Below are positions 23,115 through 31,252 of a DNA stretch of 64,000 bases, in pieces; within the stretch, counting starts at the first letter, position 1, and each line of letters starts with the position of its first letter. The stretch comes from Rhodocyclales bacterium. GTDB taxonomy: Bacteria > Pseudomonadota > Gammaproteobacteria > Burkholderiales > Rhodocyclaceae. A model generated the notes under the pieces. That model searched no databases. It was not told where the DNA came from and was given only the letters and a program-made list of their open reading frames with translations. The stretch is taken from NCBI GenBank assembly GCA_016214145.1, contig JACRPA010000006.1, positions 124,001-188,000 of the forward strand. The letters run 5' to 3'. The translations under genes and the position numbers were made by a program.

Positions 23115-25838
23115 TTAGTGCGCCTCGTCCCAGTTGTCGCCGGCGCCGACTTCCGCCAGCAGCGGCACGGAGAGCTGCGCCACGCCGGCCATGAGCCTGG
23201 GCAGTTCGCGGCGCACTGAATCGAGCTCCGCTTCCGGCACCTCCAGCACCAGTTCGTCGTGCACCTGCAGGATGAGCAGCGAGGCCTTGCGTTGTTCATC
23301 CAGCCAGCGCTGCACGGCGATCATCGCCAGCTTGATGATGTCGGCGGCGGTGCCCTGCATCGGCGCGTTGATGGCGGCGCGCTCGGCGGCCTGTCGCCGT
23401 GCCGGGGCGGCTGACTTTATCTCCGGCAGCCAGAGGCGGCGGCCGAACACCGTCTCGACGTAGCCCTTGTCGCGGGCCAGCAGCCGCGTCGATTCCATGT
23501 AGCGCGCGACGCCGGGATAGCGGGCGAAGTAGCGGTCGATGTAGGCCTGCGCTGCGCCGCGATCGAGGCCGAGCTCGCGCGCCAGGCCGAAGGCCGACAT
23601 GCCGTAGATGAGGCCGAAGTTGATCACCTTGGCGTAGCGGCGCTGCTCGCTCGACACCTCCGCCGGCGCCGCGCCGAACACCTCGGCGGCGGTGGCGCGG
23701 TGGATGTCCTCGCCCGAGGCGAAGGCGTCGAGCAGCCCCTGGTCCTCCGACAGGTGGGCCATGATGCGCAGCTCGATCTGCGAGTAGTCGGCGGAGACGA
23801 TCTTCGATCCCGCCGGCGCGACGAAGGCCTGGCGGATGCGCCGGCCCTCTTCCGTGCGGATGGGGATGTTCTGCAGGTTCGGGTCGGAGCTGGCCAGCCG
23901 CCCGGTGACCGCCACGGCCTGGGCGTAGTTGGTGTGCACGCGGCCGGTGGCCGGGTCGACCGAGCGCGGCAGCTTGTCGGCGTAGGTGCTCTTCAGTTTC
24001 GCCATGCCGCGGTAGTCGAGGATCAGTCTCGGCAGCGGATAGTCGAGCGCCAGCTGTTCCAGCACCTCCTCGTCGGTGGACGGCGCGCCCGAGGGCGTTT
24101 TTTTGAGCACCGGCAGCTTCTCGCGCTCGAAGAGGATTTCCTGGATCTGCTTGGGCGAGTTGAGGTTGAAGGGCTGCTTCGCCACCTCGTGCGCCTGCCT
24201 TTCGATCTCCATCATGCGCAGGCCGAGCTCCTGCCCCTGCCGCACAAGAAGCGCGGCGTCGACCAGCACGCCGTTGCGCTCCATGCGGAAGAGGATCTGC
24301 ATCACCGGCACTTCGATGTCGCGGTAGAGCGCTTCCAGGCGCGGCTCCGCGGCAAGCTGCGGGGAGAGCGCCTCGTGCAGGCGCAGCGTGATGTCGGCGT
24401 CCTCGGCGGCATACTCGGCGGCGTGCGCGATGTCGACCTGGTCGAAGCCGATGCGCCCGGCGCCCTTGCCGGTGACCTCGTCGTACTTGATGGTGGCGAT
24501 GCCGAGGTGGCGCGCGGCGAGCGAATCCATGTCGTGGGCCTTGTCGGACTCGACGACGTAGGACTCCAGCAGGGTGTCGTGCGCGCCGCCGGCGAGGCGG
24601 ATGCCGTGGTTGGCGAGCACGTGCATGTCGTACTTGAGGTTCTGCCCGACCTTGGCATGGCGCGGCGATTCCAGCCAGGGCTTCAGCTTCGCCAATGCTT
24701 CATCGAAAGTCAGTTGCTGCGGCACGCCGGCATAGCGGTGGGCGAGCGGCAGGTAGGCGGCCTCGCCGTCGGTGACGGCGAAGGACAGGCCGACCAGCCG
24801 CGCCAGCATCGGGTCGAGGCTGGTGGTCTCGGTGTCGAAGGCCGTCAGCGGTGCGGCGTCGAGCTTCTTCAGCCAGGCCTCGAAATGTGGCCAGTCGAGG
24901 ATCGTCTCGTAGCCTTTCCGGTGATCGGTGGTGCCTGTAGGAGCCGGCTTGCCGGCGATCGGCGGCTGCGTCGCCGGCAAGCCGGCTCCTACAGGGGCTT
25001 CCAGTTCGCGCAGCCATGTCTTGAACTCCAGGCGCGAAAACAGTTCGGCGAGCTTCGCCTTGTCGGGCGGCGCAGGCTGAAGGTCGGCCACCTTCACCGG
25101 CAGCGCGAGGTCGCTGACGACGGTGACGAGCTTCCTGCCGAGCGGCAGGAAATCCAGCGCCTTGCGCAGGTTCTCGCCGACCACGCCGCCGATCTCTCCG
25201 GCATGGGCGACGATGGCGTCGAGGCTGCCGTACTGCTGCAGCCATTTCACGGCAGTCTTGGGGCCGACCTTGTCGACGCCCGGCACATTGTCCACGCTGT
25301 CGCCGACCAGCGCGAAGTAGTCGACGATCAGCGAAGGTCCGACGCCGAACTTGGCCAGCACGCCGGCTTCGTCGAGCACCTCGTTGCTCATGGTGTTCAC
25401 CAGCCGCACGTGCGGATTGACCAGCTGCGCCAGGTCCTTGTCGCCGGTGGATACCACGCACGCGATGCCCTGGCGGCTGGCTTCCTGCGTCAGCGTGCCG
25501 ATGACGTCGTCGGCCTCGACGCCTTCGATGGAGAGCAGCGGCCAGCCGAGGGCGCGGATGCACTCGTGCAAAGGCTCGATCTGGCGCGCGAGATCGTCCG
25601 GCATGGGCGGGCGATGCGCCTTGTAGTCCGGGTACCATTCGTCGCGGAAGGTCTTGCCCTTGGCATCGAAGACGCAGGCAAGGTAGTCCGCCTTGAAGTC
25701 GCTACCCAGGCGGCGTAGCATGTTGATGACCCCGTACACCGCGCCGGTCGGCTCGCCCGCCTTGTTGCGCAGGTCGGGCATGGCGTGGAAGGCGCGGTAG
25801 AGGTAAGAGGAGCCGTCGACCAGCAGCAGCATGGACAT
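23115..25838 (-). CDS. polA: DNA polymerase I
   Basis: A 907-residue Pol I with three domains: 5'-3' exonuclease (1 to about 275), 3'-5' proofreading exonuclease with intact FDTETTSLD (D and E near 331-333), and polymerase with motif A SADYSQIELR, motif B RRYAKVINFGLIYG and motif C LQVHDELVLE. It fills gaps in repair and Okazaki-fragment processing. The linker after the 5' nuclease (residues about 282-302) is encoded by a complete REP inverted repeat read in frame. Two copies of the 23-bp motif also lie inside. Confidence 0.97.
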   Translation of the reverse strand: MSMLLLVDGSSYLYRAFHAMPDLRNKAGEPTGAVYGVINMLRRLGSDFKADYLACVFDAKGKTFRDEWYPDYKAHRPPMPDDLARQIEPLHECIRALGWPLLSIEGVEADDVIGTLTQEASRQGIACVVSTGDKDLAQLVNPHVRLVNTMSNEVLDEAGVLAKFGVGPSLIVDYFALVGDSVDNVPGVDKVGPKTAVKWLQQYGSLDAIVAHAGEIGGVVGENLRKALDFLPLGRKLVTVVSDLALPVKVADLQPAPPDKAKLAELFSRLEFKTWLRELEAPVGAGLPATQPPIAGKPAPTGTTDHRKGYETILDWPHFEAWLKKLDAAPLTAFDTETTSLDPMLARLVGLSFAVTDGEAAYLPLAHRYAGVPQQLTFDEALAKLKPWLESPRHAKVGQNLKYDMHVLANHGIRLAGGAHDTLLESYVVESDKAHDMDSLAARHLGIATIKYDEVTGKGAGRIGFDQVDIAHAAEYAAEDADITLRLHEALSPQLAAEPRLEALYRDIEVPVMQILFRMERNGVLVDAALLVRQGQELGLRMMEIERQAHEVAKQPFNLNSPKQIQEILFEREKLPVLKKTPSGAPSTDEEVLEQLALDYPLPRLILDYRGMAKLKSTYADKLPRSVDPATGRVHTNYAQAVAVTGRLASSDPNLQNIPIRTEEGRRIRQAFVAPAGSKIVSADYSQIELRIMAHLSEDQGLLDAFASGEDIHRATAAEVFGAAPAEVSSEQRRYAKVINFGLIYGMSAFGLARELGLDRGAAQAYIDRYFARYPGVARYMESTRLLARDKGYVETVFGRRLWLPEIKSAAPARRQAAERAAINAPMQGTAADIIKLAMIAVQRWLDEQRKASLLILQVHDELVLEVPEAELDSVRRELPRLMAGVAQLSVPLLAEVGAGDNWDEAH
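23396..23418 (+). repeat. Dispersed 23-bp motif, copy 6 (within polA, antisense to the gene)
   Basis: GCCGT, GCCGGGGCGG, CTGACTTT. It falls in the segment encoding PEIKSAAPARRQ just before the NAPMQGTAAD motif. Confidence 0.8.
24706..24728 (-). repeat. Dispersed 23-bp motif, copy 7 (within polA, sense)
   Basis: On the gene strand GGCGT, GCCGCAGCAA, CTGACTTT; reads G-V-P-Q-Q-L-T-F in the polA frame. Confidence 0.7.
24934..24995. repeat. REP inverted repeat inserted in frame in polA
   Basis: Near-perfect 25-bp arms (24934-24958 and 24971-24995), beginning CCTGTAGGAGCCGGCTTGCC, of the TGTAGGAGC family. It is translated as part of the Pol I interdomain linker without breaking the frame. Confidence 0.9.
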
Positions 25839-25839
25839 A

Positions 25840-25906
25840 GTGAGCAGTTAGCAGTGAGCGGTAAAAACGCAATCATACCGCTCACTGCTCACCGCTCACC
25901 GCTCAC
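25840..25906. repeat. Iterated-word hairpin (GTGAGCGG) between polA and the LOG gene
   Basis: GTGAGCAGTTAGCAGTGAGCGG on the left pairs with CCGCTCACTGCTCACCGCTCACC on the right around a short AT-rich loop. It occupies the whole divergent promoter region of polA and the LOG gene. The same GTGAGCGG words recur at 28609-28630. Confidence 0.75.
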
Positions 25907-25912
25907 CCAAAC

Positions 25913-26635
25913 ATGAACGACAAACTTCGCAACATTGCCAACCCGCAGGTCGAGGCCGCGTCGCCGACGGCGCGCGAGTCGTGGCGCATGTTCGGCATTA
26001 TGGCAGAGTTCGTCGAGGCGACCGAGCGCCTCGCGCTGGTGCGGCCTGCCGTTTCCATCTTCGGCAGCGCGCGGATCGCGCCCGATCATCCCTACTACCT
26101 CCAGGCGGAGAAGGTGGCGCGCCTGCTCTCCGACGCCGGCTTCTCGGTGATCTGCGGCGGCGGCCCGGGCGTCATGGAGGCGGCGAGCAAGGGCGCCTTC
26201 CACGGCAAGAGCCCCAGCGTCGGCCTCAACATCCAGTTGCCGCAGGAGCAGCAGAGCAATCCCTACCAGAACATTTCGCTCACCTTCCGCCACTTCTTCG
26301 CGCGCAAGGTGATGTTCGTCAAGTTCGCCGCCGCCTACGTGGTGCTGCCGGGCGGCTTCGGCACGCTGGACGAGTTGATGGAGGCGCTCACCCTGATCCA
26401 GACCGGCAAGAGCCGCCGCTTCCCGCTCATCCTGATGAATGCCGCCTACTGGCAGGGGCTGCTCGACTGGTTCCGCGAAAGGCTGGTGTCCGAGGGCATG
26501 ATCGCCGCCGAGGACCTCGACCTGCTGCAGGTGATCGACGAGCCCGAGCAGGTGGTCGACGCCATCTTCAAGCATTACGAGGGGCGCGGCTTCGAGCCCC
26601 TGCCGCACGAGCACGAGCTGCTCCTGAACCTCTGA
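25913..26635 (+). CDS. LOG family protein (TIGR00730 type Rossmann fold)
   Basis: A 240-residue protein with the LOG signature: SIFGSARIAPD, ICGGGPGVMEAASKGA and the PGGFGTLDELMEAL motif. Relatives are nucleotide 5'-monophosphate phosphoribohydrolases that release cytokinin bases or generate free bases; bacterial housekeeping members are poorly characterised. The gene is divergent from polA. Confidence 0.88.
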   Translation: MNDKLRNIANPQVEAASPTARESWRMFGIMAEFVEATERLALVRPAVSIFGSARIAPDHPYYLQAEKVARLLSDAGFSVICGGGPGVMEAASKGAFHGKSPSVGLNIQLPQEQQSNPYQNISLTFRHFFARKVMFVKFAAAYVVLPGGFGTLDELMEALTLIQTGKSRRFPLILMNAAYWQGLLDWFRERLVSEGMIAAEDLDLLQVIDEPEQVVDAIFKHYEGRGFEPLPHEHELLLNL

Positions 26636-26668
26636 TACAATCCCCGCGATCCCCCTTAGGACAAAGCC

Positions 26669-27007
26669 ATGCGCCGCCTGATCCCCGCCCTTCTTCTCGC
26701 TCTTGCGCTGCCCGTCGCGGCGCAAGGGACACGACCCGGCAACCTGCAGCCGGTTCCCGAACCGCCGCCGCCCCCGCCGGGCTACCAGCCCGATCCGGCC
26801 CTCGAGCCGCAGGTGACCATCATCAAGCGCGGCGAGGACAAGGTCGAGGAATACCGCATCAACGGCCGGCTCTACATGGTCAAGGTGACGCCGCCGCACG
26901 GCGTGCCGTATTACCTCGTCGACGACAGGGGCGATGGCCGCATGACGCGCCAGGAGCCGATGGATTCCGGTTTGCGCGTGCCGATGTGGGTGATCGGCAC
27001 GTTCTGA
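26669..27007 (+). CDS. DUF2782 exported protein
   Basis: A 112-residue protein with a signal peptide (LIPALLLALALPVAAQ), a Pro-rich linker and a conserved domain (VTIIKRGEDKVEEYRINGRL, YYLVDDRGDGRM) ending in WVIGTF. DUF2782 proteins are small periplasmic proteins of unknown function often found near polA or thrB in betaproteobacteria. Confidence 0.8.
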   Translation: MRRLIPALLLALALPVAAQGTRPGNLQPVPEPPPPPPGYQPDPALEPQVTIIKRGEDKVEEYRINGRLYMVKVTPPHGVPYYLVDDRGDGRMTRQEPMDSGLRVPMWVIGTF

Positions 27008-27041
27008 TTCGAAGCGCCTGACAACAACAGGGGGGGCAGCC

Positions 27042-27803
27042 ATGAGCGAACAGAATCCGTTTCTTGTACCCGGCGGCGGTTCAGAGCAGGGCGGCAGTGC
27101 GTTCGATCCCGCCGGTCGCAACGTCGAGGTCGGCCGCGGCCTCGAATGGTTCAAGCAGGGCTGGCAGCTGTTCGTCAAGAATCCCGGCATGTGGATCGCC
27201 ATCGCCGTCATCCTGATGGTGATCGTCATCGTGCTCAGCTTCATCCCCGTCGTCGGCAGCCTGGCGGCAAACTTCCTCATGCCGGTCTTCGCCGGCGGCA
27301 TCCTGCTCGGCTGCAAGTCGCTGACGGAAGGCGGCGACTTCGGCATCGACAGCCTGTTTGCCGGCTTCAAGCAGAACACCGGAAATCTCATCATGGTCGG
27401 CGTGTTCTACCTGGTGGGCGTAATCGCCATCACCGTGCTGGTATTCTTCATCGGCGGCGGGGCCGCCCTTACCGGCGGCTTGATCGGACGCGGCCCCGGC
27501 GTCGGCGTGGCGATGGGCGGCTTCTTCCTGGCCATGCTGGTCATGCTGGCGCTGCTGGTGCCGCTGGCGATGGCCGTCTGGTTCGCCCCGGCGCTCGTCG
27601 TGTTCCACAACGTCGCGCCGCTCGAGGCCATGAAAGCCAGCTTCTTCGCCTGCCTGAAGAACATCGTGCCCTTTATCGTCTATGGCGTGATCCTGTTCGT
27701 GCTCTGCATCATTGCGATGATTCCCTTCGGCCTCGGCATGCTGGTGATGGTGCCGGTGACGATGGGATCGGTCTATGCGTCGTATGCGGAGATCTTTGAG
27801 TAA
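27042..27803 (+). CDS. BPSS1780-type membrane protein
   Basis: A 253-residue membrane protein with about five or six hydrophobic segments and the VGRGLEWFKQGWQLFVKNPG opening typical of the BPSS1780 family (betaproteobacterial, function unknown). GGGGGG precedes ATG 27042. It lies 46 nt before a paralogous gene, so the two may be a tandem duplication. Confidence 0.8.
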   Translation: MSEQNPFLVPGGGSEQGGSAFDPAGRNVEVGRGLEWFKQGWQLFVKNPGMWIAIAVILMVIVIVLSFIPVVGSLAANFLMPVFAGGILLGCKSLTEGGDFGIDSLFAGFKQNTGNLIMVGVFYLVGVIAITVLVFFIGGGAALTGGLIGRGPGVGVAMGGFFLAMLVMLALLVPLAMAVWFAPALVVFHNVAPLEAMKASFFACLKNIVPFIVYGVILFVLCIIAMIPFGLGMLVMVPVTMGSVYASYAEIFE

Positions 27804-27849
27804 TCGTCCCGTTGCAGCCGCGGCGCCGAAACGCCGCGGCATCCGCTGA

Positions 27850-28620
27850 ATGCAGGCCCGCCGACTCCCCGCCATCCGCGGCTGGCACTGGATCGTCGAA
27901 GGCTTTCGCCTGTTTCGAACCAATCCCGCGCTGCTGACCTTCCTGGTCTTCGGCTACTGGCTGATGCTGGTGTTCCTCAATCTCGTGCCGATCCTCGGCG
28001 TGGTGCTCGCGCCCCTGTGCGTGCCGGCGCTGTCGGTCGGCGTCATGAACGGCTGCCGGACGCTCGAACGCCAGGCGCAGAACGGATTCGGGCTGCTGTT
28101 TTCCGGCTTCCGCAAGAACCGCAACGTCCTCCTCGTTCTGGGTGCGATCTATCTGGCCGGTTCCCTTGCGGTGTTTGCGGGGAGCGCCCTGGTCGATGGC
28201 GGCGCGCTGCTGGGCATCATGATGGCCGGGAAACAGCCGCCCGACGATCTGCTGCAAAGCGACCAGTTGATGCTGGCCTTGCAGGTGACCCTGATCCTGA
28301 TGGTGCCCCTCCTGATGGCCTTCTGGTTCGCCCCGCTTCTGGCGGCATGGGAGGACTTGTCGGCAATGAAGGCGCTTTTTTTCAGCTTCATCGCCTGCGC
28401 CCGCAACTGGCGCCCCTTCGTGGTCTACGGCCTGGGCGTGGCTTTCATCAGCGCCATCCTGCCCGGCATCGTGCTCGGCATCGTCGGCGCCGCTTCCGCG
28501 CCCTTGCAGAAGATGGTGGCGGTGGCGATGTCCCTGCCGCTCCTGTTCGTCTTCGTGCCGACGCTGTTCGCCAGCTTCTACGTGAGCTATCGGGATGTGT
28601 TCGTGAGCGGGGAGCGGTAA
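27850..28620 (+). CDS. BPSS1780-type membrane protein, second copy
   Basis: A 256-residue paralogue of the preceding gene with the same layout: IRGWHWIVEGFRLFRTNPA at the N-terminus and several hydrophobic segments. The function is unknown. Its last codons (VSGER) lie in a run of GTGAGCGG-type words that continues into the nadD start. Confidence 0.8.
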   Translation: MQARRLPAIRGWHWIVEGFRLFRTNPALLTFLVFGYWLMLVFLNLVPILGVVLAPLCVPALSVGVMNGCRTLERQAQNGFGLLFSGFRKNRNVLLVLGAIYLAGSLAVFAGSALVDGGALLGIMMAGKQPPDDLLQSDQLMLALQVTLILMVPLLMAFWFAPLLAAWEDLSAMKALFFSFIACARNWRPFVVYGLGVAFISAILPGIVLGIVGAASAPLQKMVAVAMSLPLLFVFVPTLFASFYVSYRDVFVSGER

Positions 28621-28623
28621 GCG

Positions 28624-29292
28624 GTGAGCGGGCCCGACAGACCGCTCGGCCTGCTCGGCGGGACCTTCGATCCGGTCCATTACGGCCACCTGCGCCTGGC
28701 CGAAGAGGCGCGCGAGGCGCTCGACCTCGCCGGAGTGCGCTGGATTCCCGCCGGCCTGCCGCCGCATCGCCCGGCGCCGCGCGTCGCCGCCGCGCATCGA
28801 CTGGAGATGGTGCGGCAGGCGGTGGCCGCCAATCCCGCCTTCACGGTGGACGATGCCGAAACGGCATCAGGCGAGACCAGCTACACCGTGACCACCCTCG
28901 ATCGATTGCGCGCCGAACAGGGCTCCCGTCCGCTGGTGCTGCTGATGGGCGCCGATGCCTTTCTCGGCCTCGCCACCTGGCGCCGCTGGCGCGATCTCTT
29001 TGCGCTGGCCCACATCGGCGTGGCGACGCGCCCGGGCGTCGAGTTGTCCCTGGAGGAATTGCCGGCGGAGCTGGCCGCGGCCTGCGCGGGCCGGCTGGAC
29101 GGCAATCCGGACGCCTTGAAAACAGCGCCTGCCGGCCGCGTCGTCCAGTTCGCCATGACGCCCCTGGCCATTTCCGCCTCGCTGGTGCGTGCGCGCCTGG
29201 CGGCGGGGCTCTCCGTGCGCTATTTGCTTCCCGATCCGGTGCGGGAGTATATTGACCTGCATCACCTTTACAGAGCAACAGATGGACGTTAG
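28624..29292 (+). CDS. nadD: Nicotinate-nucleotide adenylyltransferase
   Basis: A 222-residue NadD with the nucleotidyltransferase motif GGTFDPVHYGHL (residues 13-24), LMGADAFLGLATW, and ISASLVRARLA corresponding to the ISSxxVR motif. It adenylylates NaMN in NAD synthesis. The start is taken as GTG 28624, three nt after the previous stop. It overlaps rsfS by 11 nt in the conserved nadD-rsfS-rlmH order. Confidence 0.93.
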   Translation: MSGPDRPLGLLGGTFDPVHYGHLRLAEEAREALDLAGVRWIPAGLPPHRPAPRVAAAHRLEMVRQAVAANPAFTVDDAETASGETSYTVTTLDRLRAEQGSRPLVLLMGADAFLGLATWRRWRDLFALAHIGVATRPGVELSLEELPAELAAACAGRLDGNPDALKTAPAGRVVQFAMTPLAISASLVRARLAAGLSVRYLLPDPVREYIDLHHLYRATDGR

Positions 29293-29638
29293 AAAACTGC
29301 AGAAGCTCGCCGTCACCGCGCTGGAGGACATCAAGGCGCGCGACATCGAAGTCATCAACACCGTCAAGCTTTCCTCCCTGTTCGACCGCATCATCATCGC
29401 CAGCGCCGATTCGGCGCGGCAAACCAAGTCGCTCGCCCGCAGCGTGCAGGACAAGGTGCTGGCGGCCGGTGGACGCATCATCGGCATGGAAGGCGAGGAG
29501 ACCGGCGACTGGATCGTCGTCGATCTCGGCGACATCGTCGTGCACATCATGCAGCCGGCGGTGCGCAGCTACTACAACCTGGAAGAACTCTGGTCCGTCA
29601 CGCCCGCCGCGCGCAAGAAAAGCGCGGCGGCCGGCTGA
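29282..29638 (+). CDS. rsfS: Ribosome silencing factor RsfS
   Basis: A 118-residue DUF143/RsfS protein with [35 protein letters not shown] and YYNLEELW. It binds L14 and blocks subunit joining in stationary phase or starvation. It overlaps nadD by 11 nt and rlmH by 1 nt. Confidence 0.95.
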   Translation: MDVRKLQKLAVTALEDIKARDIEVINTVKLSSLFDRIIIASADSARQTKSLARSVQDKVLAAGGRIIGMEGEETGDWIVVDLGDIVVHIMQPAVRSYYNLEELWSVTPAARKKSAAAG

Positions 29639-30108
29639 TGAAGCTGATTGTCGCTGCCGTCGGCACGCGCATGCCCGGCTGGGCCGACGAGGCCTTCGCA
29701 GAATTCGCCAAACGCATGCCGCGCGAGCAGCCCCTCGAATTGAAGGAGATCAAGGCCGAGCCGCGCAGCGGCGGCAAGCCCGTCGAGGCCCTGCTCGCCG
29801 CCGAAGCCGGCCGCATCCGGGCGGCGCTGCCGGCGCGTTGCCGGCTGGTGGCCCTGGACGAGCGCGGCGCGGATATTTCCACGCTGCAGCTGGCCGGGCG
29901 GCTGCGCCAGTGGATGGAGACGGGCGACGATGTCGCCTTCGTCATCGGCGGACCGGACGGCCTGGCGCCGGACCTCAAGGCCGTCGCGGCCGAGACCCTG
30001 CGCCTGTCCAGCCTGACCCTGCCGCACGCCCTGGCGCGCGTCGTGCTCGCCGAGGCGCTGTACCGCGCGGCCAGTCTGCTGAAGAACCACCCTTACCATC
30101 GGGAATAG
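29638..30108 (+). CDS. rlmH: 23S rRNA pseudouridine1915 N3-methyltransferase RlmH
   Basis: A 156-residue SPOUT methyltransferase with the SAM-binding knot [13 protein letters not shown] and the C-terminal [20 protein letters not shown] and NHPYHRE. It methylates Psi1915 of 23S rRNA. The start codon overlaps the rsfS stop (TGATG). Confidence 0.95.
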   Translation: MKLIVAAVGTRMPGWADEAFAEFAKRMPREQPLELKEIKAEPRSGGKPVEALLAAEAGRIRAALPARCRLVALDERGADISTLQLAGRLRQWMETGDDVAFVIGGPDGLAPDLKAVAAETLRLSSLTLPHALARVVLAEALYRAASLLKNHPYHRE

Positions 30109-30115
30109 GGAAGGC

Positions 30116-30733
30116 ATGATCAGCCTTGAACCCCGCATCTATCTCGCCTCGCGCAGCCCGCGCCGGCGCGAGCTGCTGACCCAGATCGGCGTGCGTTTCG
30201 AGCTGCTGATGTTCCGCGGCGTGCCGCGCGAGGACCCCGATATCGACGAGGCGGTGTTGCCGCAGGAGAGTCCCGAGGAATACGTCGTGCGCGTGACGCT
30301 GGCCAAGGCCCAGGCCGGCGTGCGGCGCATTCGCGAGCGCCACCTGATCCCGCACCCGGTCCTGGCTGCCGACACGACCGTGGAAATCGACGGCAAGGTG
30401 ATCGGCAAGCCGGAGCACGAAGCCGACGCCGTGGCGATCCTGCAGCAGCTGTCCGGCCGCACCCATCGCGTGCTGACGGCGGTGGCGCTCATCGACGGCG
30501 GGCGCGCCGAGCACCTGCTCAACATCAGCGAGGTGCGCTTTCGTCAGATCGACCACGAGGAGATCCGCCGCTATGTCGCCAGCGGCGAGCCGCTCGACAA
30601 GGCCGGCGCCTACGGCATCCAGGGCCGCGCCGCGATTTTCGTGGAGGAAATAAAGGGCTCCTATACGGGCATCATGGGTTTACCCCTTTACGAGACGGCC
30701 ATTCTTCTGAGACGCTACGGCTATCCCATATAA
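30116..30733 (+). CDS. maf: Maf-family nucleoside triphosphate pyrophosphatase
   Basis: A 205-residue Maf/Ham1-like pyrophosphatase with the ASRSPRRRELL motif at residues 9-19, VLAADTTVEIDGKVIGKP, and GAYGIQGRAAIFVE. Family members hydrolyse dTTP, UTP or modified pyrimidine nucleotides. It lies in the conserved nadD-rsfS-rlmH-maf-rng order. Confidence 0.93.
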   Translation: MISLEPRIYLASRSPRRRELLTQIGVRFELLMFRGVPREDPDIDEAVLPQESPEEYVVRVTLAKAQAGVRRIRERHLIPHPVLAADTTVEIDGKVIGKPEHEADAVAILQQLSGRTHRVLTAVALIDGGRAEHLLNISEVRFRQIDHEEIRRYVASGEPLDKAGAYGIQGRAAIFVEEIKGSYTGIMGLPLYETAILLRRYGYPI

Positions 30734-30747
30734 CAAAGGATATAGCC

Positions 30748-31206
30748 ATGAGCGCACTCGACTGGTTCAAGCGTGTGCTGGGGCAAAAGGCGGAGGAGGC
30801 TGCTCTCCCCCTGCCCGCCGATGCCTCCGCCGAACTCGCCGGCCTCAACTTCATGACGGCCATCGAGGCGCACATCAAATGGAAATCGCGGCTGGAAAAC
30901 TACATACAGGGCACCAGCACGGAGGACCTCAAGGTGGAAGTGGTCTGCCGCGACGACCAGTGCCCGCTGGGCAAGTGGATCTACGGCACGGGCGGCGAGC
31001 GTTTCGGAACGATCGACACCTTCGGCGACATGAAGGGCCACCATGCCCTTTTCCACCAGTGCGCGGGCAGGATTCTGGAAACCGCCCAGGCCGGAAAGAA
31101 GGACGAGGCGTTGCGCCTGCTGCAGTACGGCGACTATGTGCGCGCCTCGGAGCAGGTCAAGCGCCAGCTCGCCAAGCTCTACGTGCGCCTGAACGCCAGT
31201 TCCTGA
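30748..31206 (+). CDS. CZB (chemoreceptor zinc-binding) domain protein
   Basis: A 152-residue cytoplasmic protein containing a free-standing CZB domain. The zinc ligands are recognisable as the His in AIEAHIKWKSRL, Cys in CPLGKWIYG and the His residues in GHHALFHQCAG. CZB domains sense zinc or hypochlorite-type oxidation in receptors and diguanylate cyclases; stand-alone ones are poorly known. It sits 14 nt after maf. Confidence 0.8.
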   Translation: MSALDWFKRVLGQKAEEAALPLPADASAELAGLNFMTAIEAHIKWKSRLENYIQGTSTEDLKVEVVCRDDQCPLGKWIYGTGGERFGTIDTFGDMKGHHALFHQCAGRILETAQAGKKDEALRLLQYGDYVRASEQVKRQLAKLYVRLNASS

Positions 31207-31252
31207 GCCGCCCCCGAGGCGTTCAACATCAACCTGTTAAACTTCGCTCACC

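Noticed and set aside
23700-25718. A 672-residue plus-strand frame over polA
   Set aside because: Antisense shadow of DNA polymerase I, whose domains and motifs are complete on the minus strand.
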